From Moanibacter sp965226025 (GTDB lineage: Bacteria > Verrucomicrobiota > Verrucomicrobiia > Opitutales > UBA2987): DNA of 64,000 nt. The notes beneath the pieces are model-generated. The model was not told where the DNA came from, ran no database searches, and saw only the letters and a program-made list of their open reading frames with translations. A program made the position numbers and the translations under genes. Below, piece by piece: positions 1 to 9,140 of the stretch; positions within the stretch are counted from its first letter, which is position 1; each line of letters opens with the position of its first letter. Location: NCBI GenBank assembly GCA_965226025.1, contig CBDDCD010000002.1:2294001-2358000 (forward strand), given 5' to 3'.

Positions 1-1479
1 ACGATCCTTGCCACCGAGAACTTCACCTTCGATGTGGTTCCTGCTTGCAGCGGCTCAACGACGCTTCGAGTTCTCTTAACTGTTTGTGTCGTCTGGTGTG
101 GAATTCACCCGCGCCTTACTCTCATGCGCAAACTAATCTGTATTCTCCTGGCTGTTCCCATCGCCCTAGTTGCCAACGGGCTCAGGATCACGCTGCTGGT
201 GGGACTCGGAGACATCCTAATGAAACCGGTGGAAGGATTCCCTCATATAATGATCGGGGTCCTCGCCTTTGTTCTAGCTATGGCAACCGTTTTCCTCTTG
301 ACCGAGAGCCTATCGACCGAGGTGGAAAAGAGAGAAGTGACGGACTCGACGAAAGGGATGGTTCTGGGGCTTTTCCTTCTTCTGCTCTATATACCGGTAT
401 GGGTCTGGTTTTATGTTTACTGGTCGGACTTTCCCGGACAGCGATGGGGAATCGCCTTCGTTGTGCTCGGCCTGGCGCCGCTTATCGTTCTCTGGCTTCG
501 GCATCCCCGTAATGTCCCCAACGGGTTCTTTCCCCTCCTACTCTTTATCGGAGCCATGTTTCTTCTTGCCGTTGGCCTCCATGTCGACCTGAAACCCCTT
601 CTCGGAGCTACCCTTATTCTGAGCCTCTCCTCTTTCATCTTGCTGGTTAAGGGCTTTCGCTTCGCGTTTGTCGCCGTCCCCCTGATCTTGACCGCTCTGC
701 TCGGATTTCCCCTGGTGGGCCCGTTTTTCAGAGGGATTGCCCCCGGTATCTTCGGCGGCGGAGCCTTCTCCTCCGGATTCGAACTGAGGGTGTTGAGCGC
801 GGCCCTCCTTATGGCCATAACCTGGCTCGCGCTGCGGAAAGGAACCTTGCTCCAATCCTCGGAGAGCGGTCGAAGTATTCATCTTCCTCTCAACCTGATG
901 ATTTTTGCCGCCGCTTTAGCGCTCCTCTTTCAGTCCTTTTTCAATAGTCGGGCGGCATCTTTTGATCGTAAGTATGAGCTAGACTTGAGCTACTTGGTCG
1001 GGGATTGGGTGGGAACGAATTCATTCATATCGGACCTTGCCATCGATGTAATCGGTCGGGATCGAATCGTTAAGAGGCGCTATATCAAAGGGGCCCAATA
1101 CGTCGATGTGATTATCACCAATACGGGGGCCGATCGGCGCCGGGCCCACCGGCCCGAAGCCTGTATGACCGGTTCCGGGTACAAGGCCAGCAGCCGTATT
1201 ATTCAGACGATCAATGTGGGTGGGGAAGAGGTCCCGGCGAGCCGGTTTATCTTCAGTAAACCGGAAATTGAGCAGGAGTTTTTCTATTGGTTCAGCGACG
1301 GCGAGATTGAAATGTCGACCTACGACCAGATGTTTCAGGAGGATCTAAAGCGCCGCCTTGGAGGAATTAGAACCGACTGGTTTCTCTATCGCGTAACCGC
1401 GCCGAAAGAGAATAACGGCTTGAAAGATTTCCTCGCCTCGTTTCAACCCGAGATCGTGGAGAGCGAGAAGAGTTTGTAG
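1..1479 (+). CDS. Exosortase with fused C-terminal EpsI domain (5' end outside window)
   Basis: Membrane transpeptidase-like exosortase, predicted to process PEP-CTERM-type proteins in connection with exopolysaccharide. The frame is open from base 1 and reads TENFTFDVVPACSG, so the GTG at 34 is internal and the true start lies upstream. The catalytic triad of the family is visible: Cys in PACSG (codon 46-48), Arg in NGLRITLL and His in EGFPHIMIG. Several hydrophobic helices follow. The last ~170 residues form an EpsI-type domain, with the hallmark HRPEACMTGSGY near nt 1148-1183. Exosortase-EpsI fusion is a known arrangement. The neighbours are polysaccharide genes, which fits. The target proteins with PEP-CTERM tails are not in this window. 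Confidence 0.9.
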   Translation, partial: TILATENFTFDVVPACSGSTTLRVLLTVCVVWCGIHPRLTLMRKLICILLAVPIALVANGLRITLLVGLGDILMKPVEGFPHIMIGVLAFVLAMATVFLLTESLSTEVEKREVTDSTKGMVLGLFLLLLYIPVWVWFYVYWSDFPGQRWGIAFVVLGLAPLIVLWLRHPRNVPNGFFPLLLFIGAMFLLAVGLHVDLKPLLGATLILSLSSFILLVKGFRFAFVAVPLILTALLGFPLVGPFFRGIAPGIFGGGAFSSGFELRVLSAALLMAITWLALRKGTLLQSSESGRSIHLPLNLMIFAAALALLFQSFFNSRAASFDRKYELDLSYLVGDWVGTNSFISDLAIDVIGRDRIVKRRYIKGAQYVDVIITNTGADRRRAHRPEACMTGSGYKASSRIIQTINVGGEEVPASRFIFSKPEIEQEFFYWFSDGEIEMSTYDQMFQEDLKRRLGGIRTDWFLYRVTAPKENNGLKDFLASFQPEIVESEKSL

Positions 1480-1702
1480 AATGAGAGTGGACCTCACTAA
1501 AGGGATTACGCCGAGGCTTCGCCCGTCGGGGGCGCGCAAATATCGTAGAGAGTTCCCTCGAGACTCAAAAGTGCCCCGAAGACTAACAGTGGCAGGTTTG
1601 AATCTGCTGTAAGAACCCGCTGTACGGCCTTTCATTAGACGTTTTCACTCAACAAATTGTCTTGCGGAGGAGTCGTTTTACGGAAGCAATAATTTGGTGC
1701 CT

Positions 1703-2431
1703 TCAAGACGAGTTCGTACTTTGCTTTTTCGAAATCTCGGAAACCAACTGGACAAGTCCTTTGTAAGACGAGTCGTCGGATGAATCATCCAGCAACAAAT
1801 ATCCGCCTTCGACCAAAAAGCGATCGACGTTCAAGAAATCTCGTTTACCACCTTCATAACTGTGGTTTCCATCCACGTAAGCAAAACTAATGGGACCGCC
1901 AAGTGCAGCATCATTTCCAAGGAAATCCGTAACGATGTCGTTCGACTCCCACATCTCAAAGAATTCATCGGAGAATGCTTCAATTGTATGAGTTGCAAAT
2001 GTTGGACTAAACAGTGACAAATTCATCCGAAATATCGACATTACCCATTCACGGTAATCATTGGATCCAGTACTGAAATATCCTGCCTTGGGCTTGTCGG
2101 ATCCTGCAAATCTCCAAGGATCGCAGGTAAAGAAGGTGTTTTGGCGTTTATACTTCCAAGCCGCGTACGCGATAATATTGGTCGATAGACCAAGAAATGA
2201 CCCGATTTCAACTATGGCACCATTAGAGGGCATATTTCGAATACAACATTCGAACGCGCGGATATTTCCTTCCACAGCCCAACCACCTATGACACTTCGC
2301 AAATGTTCAACGTACTCGTCGCTAATCAAATCTGTGTATCGATCAAGTTCTCCAAACAGTAGACTAGGTGGCTCTGGCGCGAGCGGACGTTTGAGCCTAC
2401 TGATGATTCTTTTCACGATCATTCTTTTCAT
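1703..2431 (-). CDS. Class I SAM-dependent methyltransferase
   Basis: 242-residue protein of the TylF/Methyltransf_24 type. Motif I is visible as VEIGSFLGLSTN around residue 92, where SAM would bind. A later block, FAYVDGNHSYEGGKRDF, then GGYLLLDDSSDD, matches the D-x-x-H metal/SAM-proximal signature of this family. It is probably a sugar or polysaccharide O-methyltransferase, inferred from the adjacent exosortase and glycosyltransferase genes. The region is AT-richer than the flanks, consistent with horizontal acquisition. Substrate unknown. Confidence 0.75.
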   Translation of the reverse strand: MKRMIVKRIISRLKRPLAPEPPSLLFGELDRYTDLISDEYVEHLRSVIGGWAVEGNIRAFECCIRNMPSNGAIVEIGSFLGLSTNIIAYAAWKYKRQNTFFTCDPWRFAGSDKPKAGYFSTGSNDYREWVMSIFRMNLSLFSPTFATHTIEAFSDEFFEMWESNDIVTDFLGNDAALGGPISFAYVDGNHSYEGGKRDFLNVDRFLVEGGYLLLDDSSDDSSYKGLVQLVSEISKKQSTNSS

Positions 2432-2861
2432 ACTCTATACGGATGATTTCGGGGGTTGATTCAACGACATCGATGCACCAATTGGCATCAAGAAGAACAT
2501 GACCCTGGTATCCAGGATTAGGTAGCAATCCAGTTCCGTCGATGACGCGTTCCGAAAGCACAACAAACTTAGCTGCTGGCAGGGTCTCGATTTCGCTCGA
2601 AACTCCCCAAAACGCAATGTCAATTCTGTATTTGAGGGAACAGATCGGTTGTTTCGAATTACGGTGCGGATTCGTTTCGTATCTAAGAGATGAGCTGTCG
2701 CGTTTACCGGGTATGAGCAATTCAGGACAACATCGACAGTCTCTGCTCCGGTAGCTGGAAACCGGCCGACTCCTGAAAGTTCCCCGTTCCGTCACCATTC
2801 CTGACCCACGCTGTGACCAAGACTGAACCGCAACGTCACCAACTCTATCCCGCAACGTCAC
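2397..2861 (-). other. Unrecognised ORF or gene remnant
   Basis: A 154-codon frame upstream of and overlapping the methyltransferase by 35 bases. The second half, starting near 2640 and reading downwards, has protein-like composition (for example RIDIAFWGVSS, GYQGHVLLDANW), while the first half is rich in Arg/Ser and overlaps short direct repeats that resemble an IS end. I read it as the 3' part of a lost gene joined to transposon-end sequence. I recognise no family. Nothing else is seen in 2862-3036. Confidence 0.25.
2784..2861. repeat. Short direct repeats resembling an IS21-type terminus
   Basis: The 12-mer CCGCAACGTCAC occurs at 2828-2839 and 2850-2861 (22-bp spacing), and a related CCGTTCCGTCAC at 2784-2795. 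Multiple short terminal repeats of this sort are typical of IS21-family ends, but no IS21 transposase is present, so this is at most a solo end. Confidence 0.3.
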
Positions 2862-3036
2862 GTTCTATTACTGATCTGATCGGCTACAGGGGTCGAAGGT
2901 ATCAACCATACTCGTGAATAAAGACGCGAAAGCGACCCCCACTTCCTCCCTTACACGCGGCATCATGAGCCAGGGATTAGAACCGAATCTTCCGCTCGGC
3001 TTCCAATCCTCACCTTGTAGCTTTGCGTTCCTTCGA

Positions 3037-4206
3037 TCAGTCAACTATATTGCTTTGCCTCTTATAACCTAAAAGGTTATCAACAACATACTCTGCGATC
3101 GCTCGATGCGCAACCGAATTAGGGTGTGTGTCATGCGGGCCTATTTCATATCTTCCAGCATCTTCAGAAAAATTTGGCAATATTTCCGAAACTAAATGAA
3201 ACTCAATGGACAACGATTTCAATCCATTTCTTACCTTCAAATAAGTTGCGTCATCCGGTTCTTTATCCCAAAGAATGACATGGAACTCACCTTCAGGAAA
3301 GCTTTGGCTCAATTTTGTGCGAGAAGCATCTACAATCTTAAGGAATAATTGGATATCGCAATCTGCAATATTGAATCTATTCCTTCCCAAAAAGAACCTT
3401 CTATAGATGTGGGATTTTTTCATTTGAGCGATTGCCTTCCTCTTATACCAAGAATCAGTTGTGTTCTGATCATCGAAGTGCCCATCGAATGTAATTCTTC
3501 CATTTCTCAAAAGATACTTTGGTCCATGTTTATCCCAGGACGAATAACCAGCCGATCTTGCGACGTGCGCAACAATGGCCTGATAAATAACTAACTTTGG
3601 TTTGCAATCTATCAAGTCACTTTCAATAGCGGATAGCATTTGATGTGGCCCATAGCCATGAAATCCATAATTGTGAACTTTTAAACTCTGCAAATCGCCT
3701 ACAATATAGGGCATGGAATCGGGATCGTTCACTCCTTCGCCAAAAGTGAAAGATCCTCCAAAACATACTATACATTCCTGATCGGGTATTTTGACTGTTG
3801 GAGTTATACGGCGGCCGTCATTTCCAATTGTGTAAGTCACATCGTAAATTAGTTGATCCCGAAGATATTTTGTCGATGTTATTGTTGTATGTTTTGTGGG
3901 TCCATACCCAAGAATCGGGTGGGGAGAAGAGAAGCCTTTTCTATATTCTCCCTCATACCTGTAGCCCGTTTCGTTCTCTTGAGTGCTGAGAGAATGATAA
4001 GATTGAGTTTCTAATGAACCCAATAAGAGAACTGTAAAGGCTAAATTGGACCAAATAGCCTTTTTAGTTACGGTCTTGCTCCTCAATATCAGAATGATAA
4101 GTAATGATAGCCAAAATAGTGAGGCAAAAATGTAGGGATTAGAGATATATTTGAGTGAGAATATTGAAAATAGAAATCCAAGGAATAATATAAGCAGCGT
4201 TGACAT
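3037..4206 (-). CDS. Membrane-anchored SGNH/GDSL-family hydrolase
   Basis: 389 residues. Three hydrophobic segments lie in the first ~65 residues, then an extracytoplasmic SGNH hydrolase domain. Block I is CFGGSFTFGEG with the nucleophile Ser at ~152. A Gly/Asn block follows (HNYGFHGYGPHQM), and the catalytic Asp-His pair is DTHPN at ~359-361. Such proteins act as acetyl-esterases or acetyltransferase partners on cell-surface polysaccharide, which suits the neighbouring GT2 and methyltransferase genes. The gene is strikingly AT-rich against the metabolic genes further right, which suggests transfer. The precise acyl substrate cannot be told from sequence. Confidence 0.75.
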   Translation of the reverse strand: MSTLLILFLGFLFSIFSLKYISNPYIFASLFWLSLLIILILRSKTVTKKAIWSNLAFTVLLLGSLETQSYHSLSTQENETGYRYEGEYRKGFSSPHPILGYGPTKHTTITSTKYLRDQLIYDVTYTIGNDGRRITPTVKIPDQECIVCFGGSFTFGEGVNDPDSMPYIVGDLQSLKVHNYGFHGYGPHQMLSAIESDLIDCKPKLVIYQAIVAHVARSAGYSSWDKHGPKYLLRNGRITFDGHFDDQNTTDSWYKRKAIAQMKKSHIYRRFFLGRNRFNIADCDIQLFLKIVDASRTKLSQSFPEGEFHVILWDKEPDDATYLKVRNGLKSLSIEFHLVSEILPNFSEDAGRYEIGPHDTHPNSVAHRAIAEYVVDNLLGYKRQSNIVD

Positions 4207-4216
4207 GTGGGCGCCT

Positions 4217-4819
4217 TTAAAGTAGATGCAATTGTTTCACAAATCTACGTCCGGGGGGCATGAGGCTTGGGAGCAACCGCTCGACGGCAGCGTTTCTATT
4301 GAACGTTTGGGTCCATTTGCGATTCGGACGGTTCACTCGAGCAGCTTTGTGTCTCAAGTTGCGGCGCAAGCTGGGGCAGGTTTTAAACAGCCATAAAGTG
4401 CGACGATTTTCCGTTTTGCTTCGGCGGGTTTCACTTCGTCGGATTTGCAGTTCGTGTGTCAGGTTGTGCGCCAGCAAATTGGCTAACATATAGACTTTAT
4501 TGGCGTTCCATCCTCGGGCCGGAATGTAATTTGTCTTTTCCTGATTGTTGAATTGTCGGAAGATACCCTCCTGGGCCCCACATCCTTCATGAAAGCTCAC
4601 TAGCTTCCTGGCTCCGCATCGCTTGTTCGTCATCAATATCTTAATGCTGTATCCCCGTTCCCGGCGTTCGAATAGATCCAGTTGCAACACATCCCGCCTC
4701 TGTTCGTTCATTTCAGTGCAGATAAACAGAAAGCGGCTCTTGGTTGGCGATTCTGCTGGTGCGGTGAAAAGAGCATTCGCTGAAGTGACGGCGAAACCGC
4801 AGTCCTCAGGAAATTTCAA
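4217..4819 (-). pseudogene. IS1380-family transposase, C-terminal remnant
   Basis: The central part reads like the C-terminal third of IS1380-type DDE transposases: YSIKILMTNKR, then LVSFHEGCGAQEGIFRQFNN (the region with the last acidic residue), then WNANKVYMLANLLAHNLTHEL. The N-terminal two thirds with the first two catalytic Asp residues are missing. The frame overlaps the 3' end of the glycosyltransferase gene by four bases. No terminal repeat pair was identified, so this is a dead fragment. Confidence 0.75.
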
Positions 4820-5832
4820 CCGTTAGGTATATTTGCGTAACCCGTTGGTTGAAAGTCAGACTTTTCGTTATGAGAAAACCAGTCGGTTGATAAATTGTAT
4901 TTCCTCCATGCAGAATCCTCAATCAGCCGCTGGTCGTACTTGTAACGCGACCGCCAGTATTCCTGTTGCGCTCGGTGAAAGCGCCAGTGCTCTTTCGAAT
5001 TAAGCCGGGCACGTAGGGAGCGAAGCCGTTCCCTCATAATTCTCAGTCGATATTTTCTACAATCGGCACGAAGATCATCGACAGCAACTTCTCTACGGTT
5101 GAACCGAGTAAAGCTATCTGCCGCTCCCTGATTTGCAAGTCGCTTGTTGAAATAAGCTTGAGTTAGCCGTTCAGGGGGTATGACGTGATATGTTAACGCT
5201 CGATTAGTAAATCCGAATTTGAATCCGAGGTCGATCATCTTGAGATGAAGTCCAGTCTCGCCATCACCGACCCACTCGCCGGCCGTGTTTTCGGGTCGAA
5301 AGCCGCCACATTTCAACAAGACATCTTTGCGAATGGCCTCATGACAACTGTAAACCCCTACATCTGCCGCTGAGACGATGAGGTCTTCATTGCGATACTG
5401 TAAACTGAGGTTTGCGTTGTCGCAAAACTGCAGCACCCAATCGGGAGGCGAAACTTCCCACTTCGGAAGAACACGGCCCATGACAACGCTCACCTCAGGA
5501 AAATTCCGCAATACGAGGTCGAATTCTGTCAACACATTGGGCTCCGCTTCCATATCGTCGTCTGTGAAATAGAGAATATCAGCTTTGCTTAACAGCGCCG
5601 CAGAATTGCGTGCGTAGTGAACCCCAGGCCGCTTTTCAAAGTGGTAGATGACTGAGGCGGCGGATTTGTCGCGCCAACTCTCAACCACCTCTCGAGTACT
5701 ATCGGTCGAACAATTGTCGGCAACGATAATTTCCAAGTCACTCGAGGCGTAGTCCTGATCGACAAGCGTCTCCAGGGTTTTATTGAGTTTTTTCGCCCGA
5801 TTATGGGCAGGGACGATGACTGTAAAACGCAC
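4816..5832 (-). CDS. Family 2 glycosyltransferase
   Basis: 338 residues. The GT-A nucleotide-sugar domain begins at the N-terminus with TVIVPAHNRAKKLNKTLETL. ADNCSTDST follows near residue 39, and the DxD-type metal site is FTDDDMEAEPN at residues 91-93. GEWVGDGETGLHL later corresponds to the acceptor/catalytic ED-type loop. No transmembrane segment is evident, so it is likely cytoplasmic or membrane-associated, adding a sugar to a polysaccharide or glycan precursor. The start is the ATG at 5832. It belongs to the polysaccharide island at the left end. Confidence 0.85.
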   Translation of the reverse strand: MRFTVIVPAHNRAKKLNKTLETLVDQDYASSDLEIIVADNCSTDSTREVVESWRDKSAASVIYHFEKRPGVHYARNSAALLSKADILYFTDDDMEAEPNVLTEFDLVLRNFPEVSVVMGRVLPKWEVSPPDWVLQFCDNANLSLQYRNEDLIVSAADVGVYSCHEAIRKDVLLKCGGFRPENTAGEWVGDGETGLHLKMIDLGFKFGFTNRALTYHVIPPERLTQAYFNKRLANQGAADSFTRFNRREVAVDDLRADCRKYRLRIMRERLRSLRARLNSKEHWRFHRAQQEYWRSRYKYDQRLIEDSAWRKYNLSTDWFSHNEKSDFQPTGYANIPNG

Positions 5833-6262
5833 GGGGTTTACTGATTAATGATCAACTTCCTTCAATCATTACTTTTTCGAATTCAACCAATGAAATGTAT
5901 TCAAACTCGAGGTTCCCAACGCATACTTTACCCATGCACCAATGCGTTCTCTCACCTCTGCATACGAAACAAGCAGTAATAGTCCGAAACCGGAGGCGCT
6001 TCCTCGATTGGAAGACATAGCTGCATCGCTGGAAGCTGGCCATTTCCGGATCAATAATCGATGAGTTTCGGGTACCCTCAGAAGAGGGTTCTGACTGCGA
6101 TGTGAAGCGGGAGGGCGATCTCTTGTGATTCCTCTCAGTCTAGGTGGTATAGACCGATTTGTAGATTCTTCAGCAGAATTGAGAGTTCTTTCAATTGTAC
6201 TCACTCTACTTCGAATGCTTCCAGAAGCATGGGTATTCTCTTGATAGGTCACCGGCAACAAT
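5833..6262. other. 430-bp stretch without a recognisable gene
   Basis: Between the GT2 gene and the TagF-like remnant. A 134-codon minus frame (5869-6273) spans it but is Ser/Arg-rich, matches nothing I recognise and is probably chance or debris. Confidence 0.4.
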
Positions 6263-6732
6263 CTAACTCGCATTGGCCGCCGTTCGCGGACATTCTGCTA
6301 GTGACAGGATTGCTTCGCCCGCTTTTTGAGTGGCATCACCTCGCGTGAAGAGCAACCGAGAAATCAAGGCGTCTCGGTCCGACTTCTTTCGATTCGGTTC
6401 GTTTAGATTTCCAATGACGATTTCTTTCAACTCTTTGACATCCTTGACTATATCGCCGCAATCTCGACCCCAATAATGAATTCCATCTTTGCCGTACTTG
6501 GAGAACAGTAGCGGCACATCAAAAAAAACCAACGGCTTATTTAGTAAGAGGAATTCATAGGCGATTCCGCTCGCATCACTGACAAGCAAATCGCTGGCAA
6601 CTAAATAGGGTACGGCATCGTGTTCTTTAGCAAGTTTGACATTGGAATACTCCCGTTCAATGTCGCTTATGATTCCCCGCCAATCCTTTCCACCATGACC
6701 ATCCTTCAGTACGAAATGGTCAAGTCCGCCTT
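6263..6732 (-). pseudogene. CDP-glycerol glycerophosphotransferase (TagF-like), 3' remnant truncated at an IS end
   Basis: Only the C-terminal part of a TagF-like transferase remains. The frame is open upstream of the ATG-less start at 6589: reading back towards 6733 it gives GGLDHFVLKDGHGGKDWRG, then SDIEREYSNVKLAKEH, then ASDLLVSDASGIAYEFLLL. The SDASG(I)AYEF block followed by KPLVFFDVP is the nucleotide-binding signature of the family. The 5' part ends abruptly at the inverted repeat of the IS256 element, and the other side of that element carries no matching 5' fragment. A deletion or rearrangement therefore accompanied or followed the insertion. Predicted role when intact: teichoic-acid-like or glycerol-phosphate polymer synthesis. 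Confidence 0.7.
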
Positions 6733-8139
6733 TTCCTGTAAAATCGAAATGGCATAACCTCTATTAGATTATCTTTACTTTCTTCCCTTCAGGCAGCGAA
6801 TTTCATCAGGTCCGGATCCTTCCAGGTGCTCTCCGGATCGCTCCAGATCTGTTTGAGTCGTTCCACCAGGTAGGGTTCCATGCGGACTCCTCGCCAGCCT
6901 TCTGAGGCATCCACCAGGACCGCGAAGATCAGGCACAGTCCGCTCGTTTCGGAGCGGAATCGGGGAATCACTTTGGTGCGACGGCGCCCTTCCCCGAAGA
7001 GTCGCTCCAGCAGATTGGTGGTGCGGATCTGTTTTCGGTGCAGGAAGGGAAATTTCAGCGCTGTGAGCGATTCCTCCAGGTCACGCTCCAGGCACTTCAT
7101 GGCGGCTGGAAAGCTCCCCTTGTATTCCTCGATGATGGCGCGAGCCTGTTCTACAGCCTCGCGGTATCCCTTCGCCGTAAAGGCTTTGTGAATGAGCTTT
7201 TTGAGGGTGGGACGGGCTACCTCTGGAAGCTTGTTGACGATGTTGCGCATCTTGTGCACCTGGCAGCGCTGCACCAGGCTGTTCGGAAACTTCCTTCCCA
7301 CCGCCTTGCGTAGACCCGAATTACCGTCCATCACACTGAGTGCTGGATCGGCCAATCCCCGGCTCTTCATGTCCTCCAGGAAGGCCTCCCAACAGGCGCT
7401 GCTCTCCTTGTCCCCTACGGCCATATGAAGCAATACCTTACGTCCGTCCCAGAGCATCCCGTAGGCGCATAGGACCGCCACTGCCCTCTTGTCTTCGGGC
7501 CGCAGCCTCATATAGATCCCGTCCAGAAACAGATAGAGCACGCGCTCACCACTCAGATCTCTTTCCTGCCACTTTGCAAAGTCCATCCTCAGACTTTGGC
7601 ACACCTCATTGACCACGCTGCGCCCGGTCTGCTCTACCCCCAAAGACTCGATCAGCGCCGTCTCGATATCGCGCTGACTCATCCCTTTCACATAGAGCAT
7701 CGGCACCAGCTCCAAAAGCCGCTTCGAGCGTCGTCCGATCGCTTCCAGCCAGGCCGACTCGAACGGCTCCAGCCCGTCGCGAATCTGCGGTACCTGCAGC
7801 TCAATCGTCCCTTCGCAAAGATGCACTTTCTTCGGCTCATAGCCATTGCGGTAGCCCCGCAGTGCTCCATCACTCGAGCGCTCATAGCGCTCTCGCCCCA
7901 GAAAATCGCTCACTTCGATCTCCAAGGCTCTTTGCAGCATCAGCTGGGCTCCCCGTCGGGCCGCCTCCCCCAGTGGATCTGTGCTGCTCGCGATTCCTTC
8001 CATTAGCTCTTGCTCTATCTTCTCACTCGGTGCTATCTTCTTCATGGTGTAGTCTCCTGTTTTTCGGGGCCGCCTTTCGGCCCCGGTTTGGTTACATTTT
8101 TGTTTTCAGGAGGTTACACCATTTTTCTTTTTACAGGAA
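6733..8139 (-). mobile_element. IS256-family insertion sequence, ~1.41 kb
   Basis: Terminal inverted repeats are visible. The left end begins TTCCTGTAAAATCGAAATGG at 6733, and the complement of the right end begins TTCCTGTAAAAAGAAAAATG, ending at 8139; both continue into TAACCTC. A single intact transposase gene fills it. No 8-9 bp target duplication is seen next to these ends, and the interrupted TagF-like gene does not resume on the right, so the locus has been rearranged. Confidence 0.85.
6789..8045 (-). CDS. IS256-family (mutator-type) transposase
   Basis: 418 residues, full length for the family. The DDE catalytic residues are visible: Asp ~175 in LYLFLDGIYM, Asp ~240 in LSVMDGNSGL and Glu ~347 in RTTNLLERLFGEGRRRTK. 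The CxxH zinc-like motif RCQVHKMRN lies between the second Asp and the Glu, as usual for mutator transposases. The reading frame is intact and starts with ATG at 8045, so the copy is potentially active. Confidence 0.95.
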   Translation of the reverse strand: MKKIAPSEKIEQELMEGIASSTDPLGEAARRGAQLMLQRALEIEVSDFLGRERYERSSDGALRGYRNGYEPKKVHLCEGTIELQVPQIRDGLEPFESAWLEAIGRRSKRLLELVPMLYVKGMSQRDIETALIESLGVEQTGRSVVNEVCQSLRMDFAKWQERDLSGERVLYLFLDGIYMRLRPEDKRAVAVLCAYGMLWDGRKVLLHMAVGDKESSACWEAFLEDMKSRGLADPALSVMDGNSGLRKAVGRKFPNSLVQRCQVHKMRNIVNKLPEVARPTLKKLIHKAFTAKGYREAVEQARAIIEEYKGSFPAAMKCLERDLEESLTALKFPFLHRKQIRTTNLLERLFGEGRRRTKVIPRFRSETSGLCLIFAVLVDASEGWRGVRMEPYLVERLKQIWSDPESTWKDPDLMKFAA

Positions 8140-8158
8140 GGATAGGACGTCACCTGAG

Positions 8159-8463
8159 GCACCTTCCCTTCATCGTAAGCCTCGACGTAAGCCGCGTCGA
8201 ATCTCCGGCATGCTCCTTGCCTCCAGACCGACTGAATATCACTTCAATCCTGTACGAGCAATCCCGCCAATGTTGACGTCAAAGCTCGCGACAAAGATTG
8301 GGAGATCTGGCACAGCCGAGCAAGCACCTTCCCTTCGTCGTAAGCCTCGACGTAGGCTCTGTCGTTTGCTCGCCCTCCACCAGATCGCCTCGAAGGAGCC
8401 TCACTCGTGTTCAAGGGAAATTCGATAAAGCATACGACCAGGCTTATGACAACATTTTCGACC
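8159..8463. repeat. Two-copy 164-bp-spaced repeat with palindromic core, 3' of the four-helix-bundle gene
   Basis: A 31-bp sequence containing TCGTAAGCCTCGACGTA occurs at 8159-8189 and again at 8323-8353 with one mismatch. A degenerate inverted copy follows at ~8433-8455 (ATACGACCAGGCTTATGACA), so the second copy can form a long hairpin. The same word family, inverted, makes the array at 10490-10883 on the other side of the four-helix-bundle gene. No gene is seen in 8140-8528. Confidence 0.7.
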
Positions 8464-8601
8464 CTTTTGGGAGGGCATCTTGGTGGACGGGAGTTCATTT
8501 CCTCGGAACAAACCCTGTTAGTTCTCCTCTAAGTTCGTTTACCCCTGATCATTGCTGCTGTCATGCTATACTCGGTGCCATAAATAATTGCGCATAACGG
8601 C

Positions 8602-9102
8602 TTAGATGATACCGCAGAGTTTTCGGAGGGTTTCGTTCCCCGTTGCCCATTCCTGAAACTTGCTTTCCACCCGGTCGGAGACTTCATCGATACAGGCGAA
8701 GTACTGGTTGTGAATGCAGAGTCGACGGGTCAGTTTCCAGATCCGTTCAATGGGGTTGAGTTCCGGACTGTAAGGAGGCAGAAAGTCCTGCTCGAATACA
8801 TCAGCGCATTCCTCGCGCCAGCTTTTATGCAGAAGCCCATGATGGTAGCGCGCATTGTCTGAGATGAGTACCGTTTTCCCGGGTGAACGGCTTGTCCGTT
8901 GTCTCAAAAGCTTCAAGAATCCCCAGAAACTGTCAGCATTAAAGCGGTCCTCTTCTCTGGCATAGATAAACTTGCCGTCGCGCAAACGGACCGCGCCGAA
9001 GTAACCGACTTTCTCGCGCGTGGGCGCATGCATTAAGATCGGCTCCTTCACCTCTGGAGGCACCCACATGCGGCAACGCGAACCGTACTGTTGGAAATGC
9101 AC
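8602..9102 (-). CDS. IS630 transposase, catalytic half (OrfB, DDE_3)
   Basis: DDE_3 endonuclease domain. The ORF's own first Met lies after the first catalytic Asp. The frame is open further upstream to the A8 run near 9152, reading LRRLAKDPEIDLWSLDEVHF, so the true product is a frameshift fusion with OrfA and the first Asp is in LWSLDEVHF. The second Asp is in VLISDNARYHHG and the Glu in PPYSPELNPIERIWK. It is expressed, if at all, by -1 slippage on the eight-A run. Confidence 0.88.
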   Translation of the reverse strand: MHFQQYGSRCRMWVPPEVKEPILMHAPTREKVGYFGAVRLRDGKFIYAREEDRFNADSFWGFLKLLRQRTSRSPGKTVLISDNARYHHGLLHKSWREECADVFEQDFLPPYSPELNPIERIWKLTRRLCIHNQYFACIDEVSDRVESKFQEWATGNETLRKLCGII

Positions 9103-9140
9103 TTCATCTAAAGACCAAAGATCTATCTCAGGGTCCTTTG

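Noticed and set aside
1481..1612. 43-codon ORF directly after the exosortase stop
   Set aside because: No recognisable family or ribosome-binding site; basic, low-information composition.
5869..6273. 134-codon minus ORF after the TagF-like remnant
   Set aside because: Ser/Arg-rich, no recognisable domain, and a competing frame covers the same bases; not annotated as a gene.
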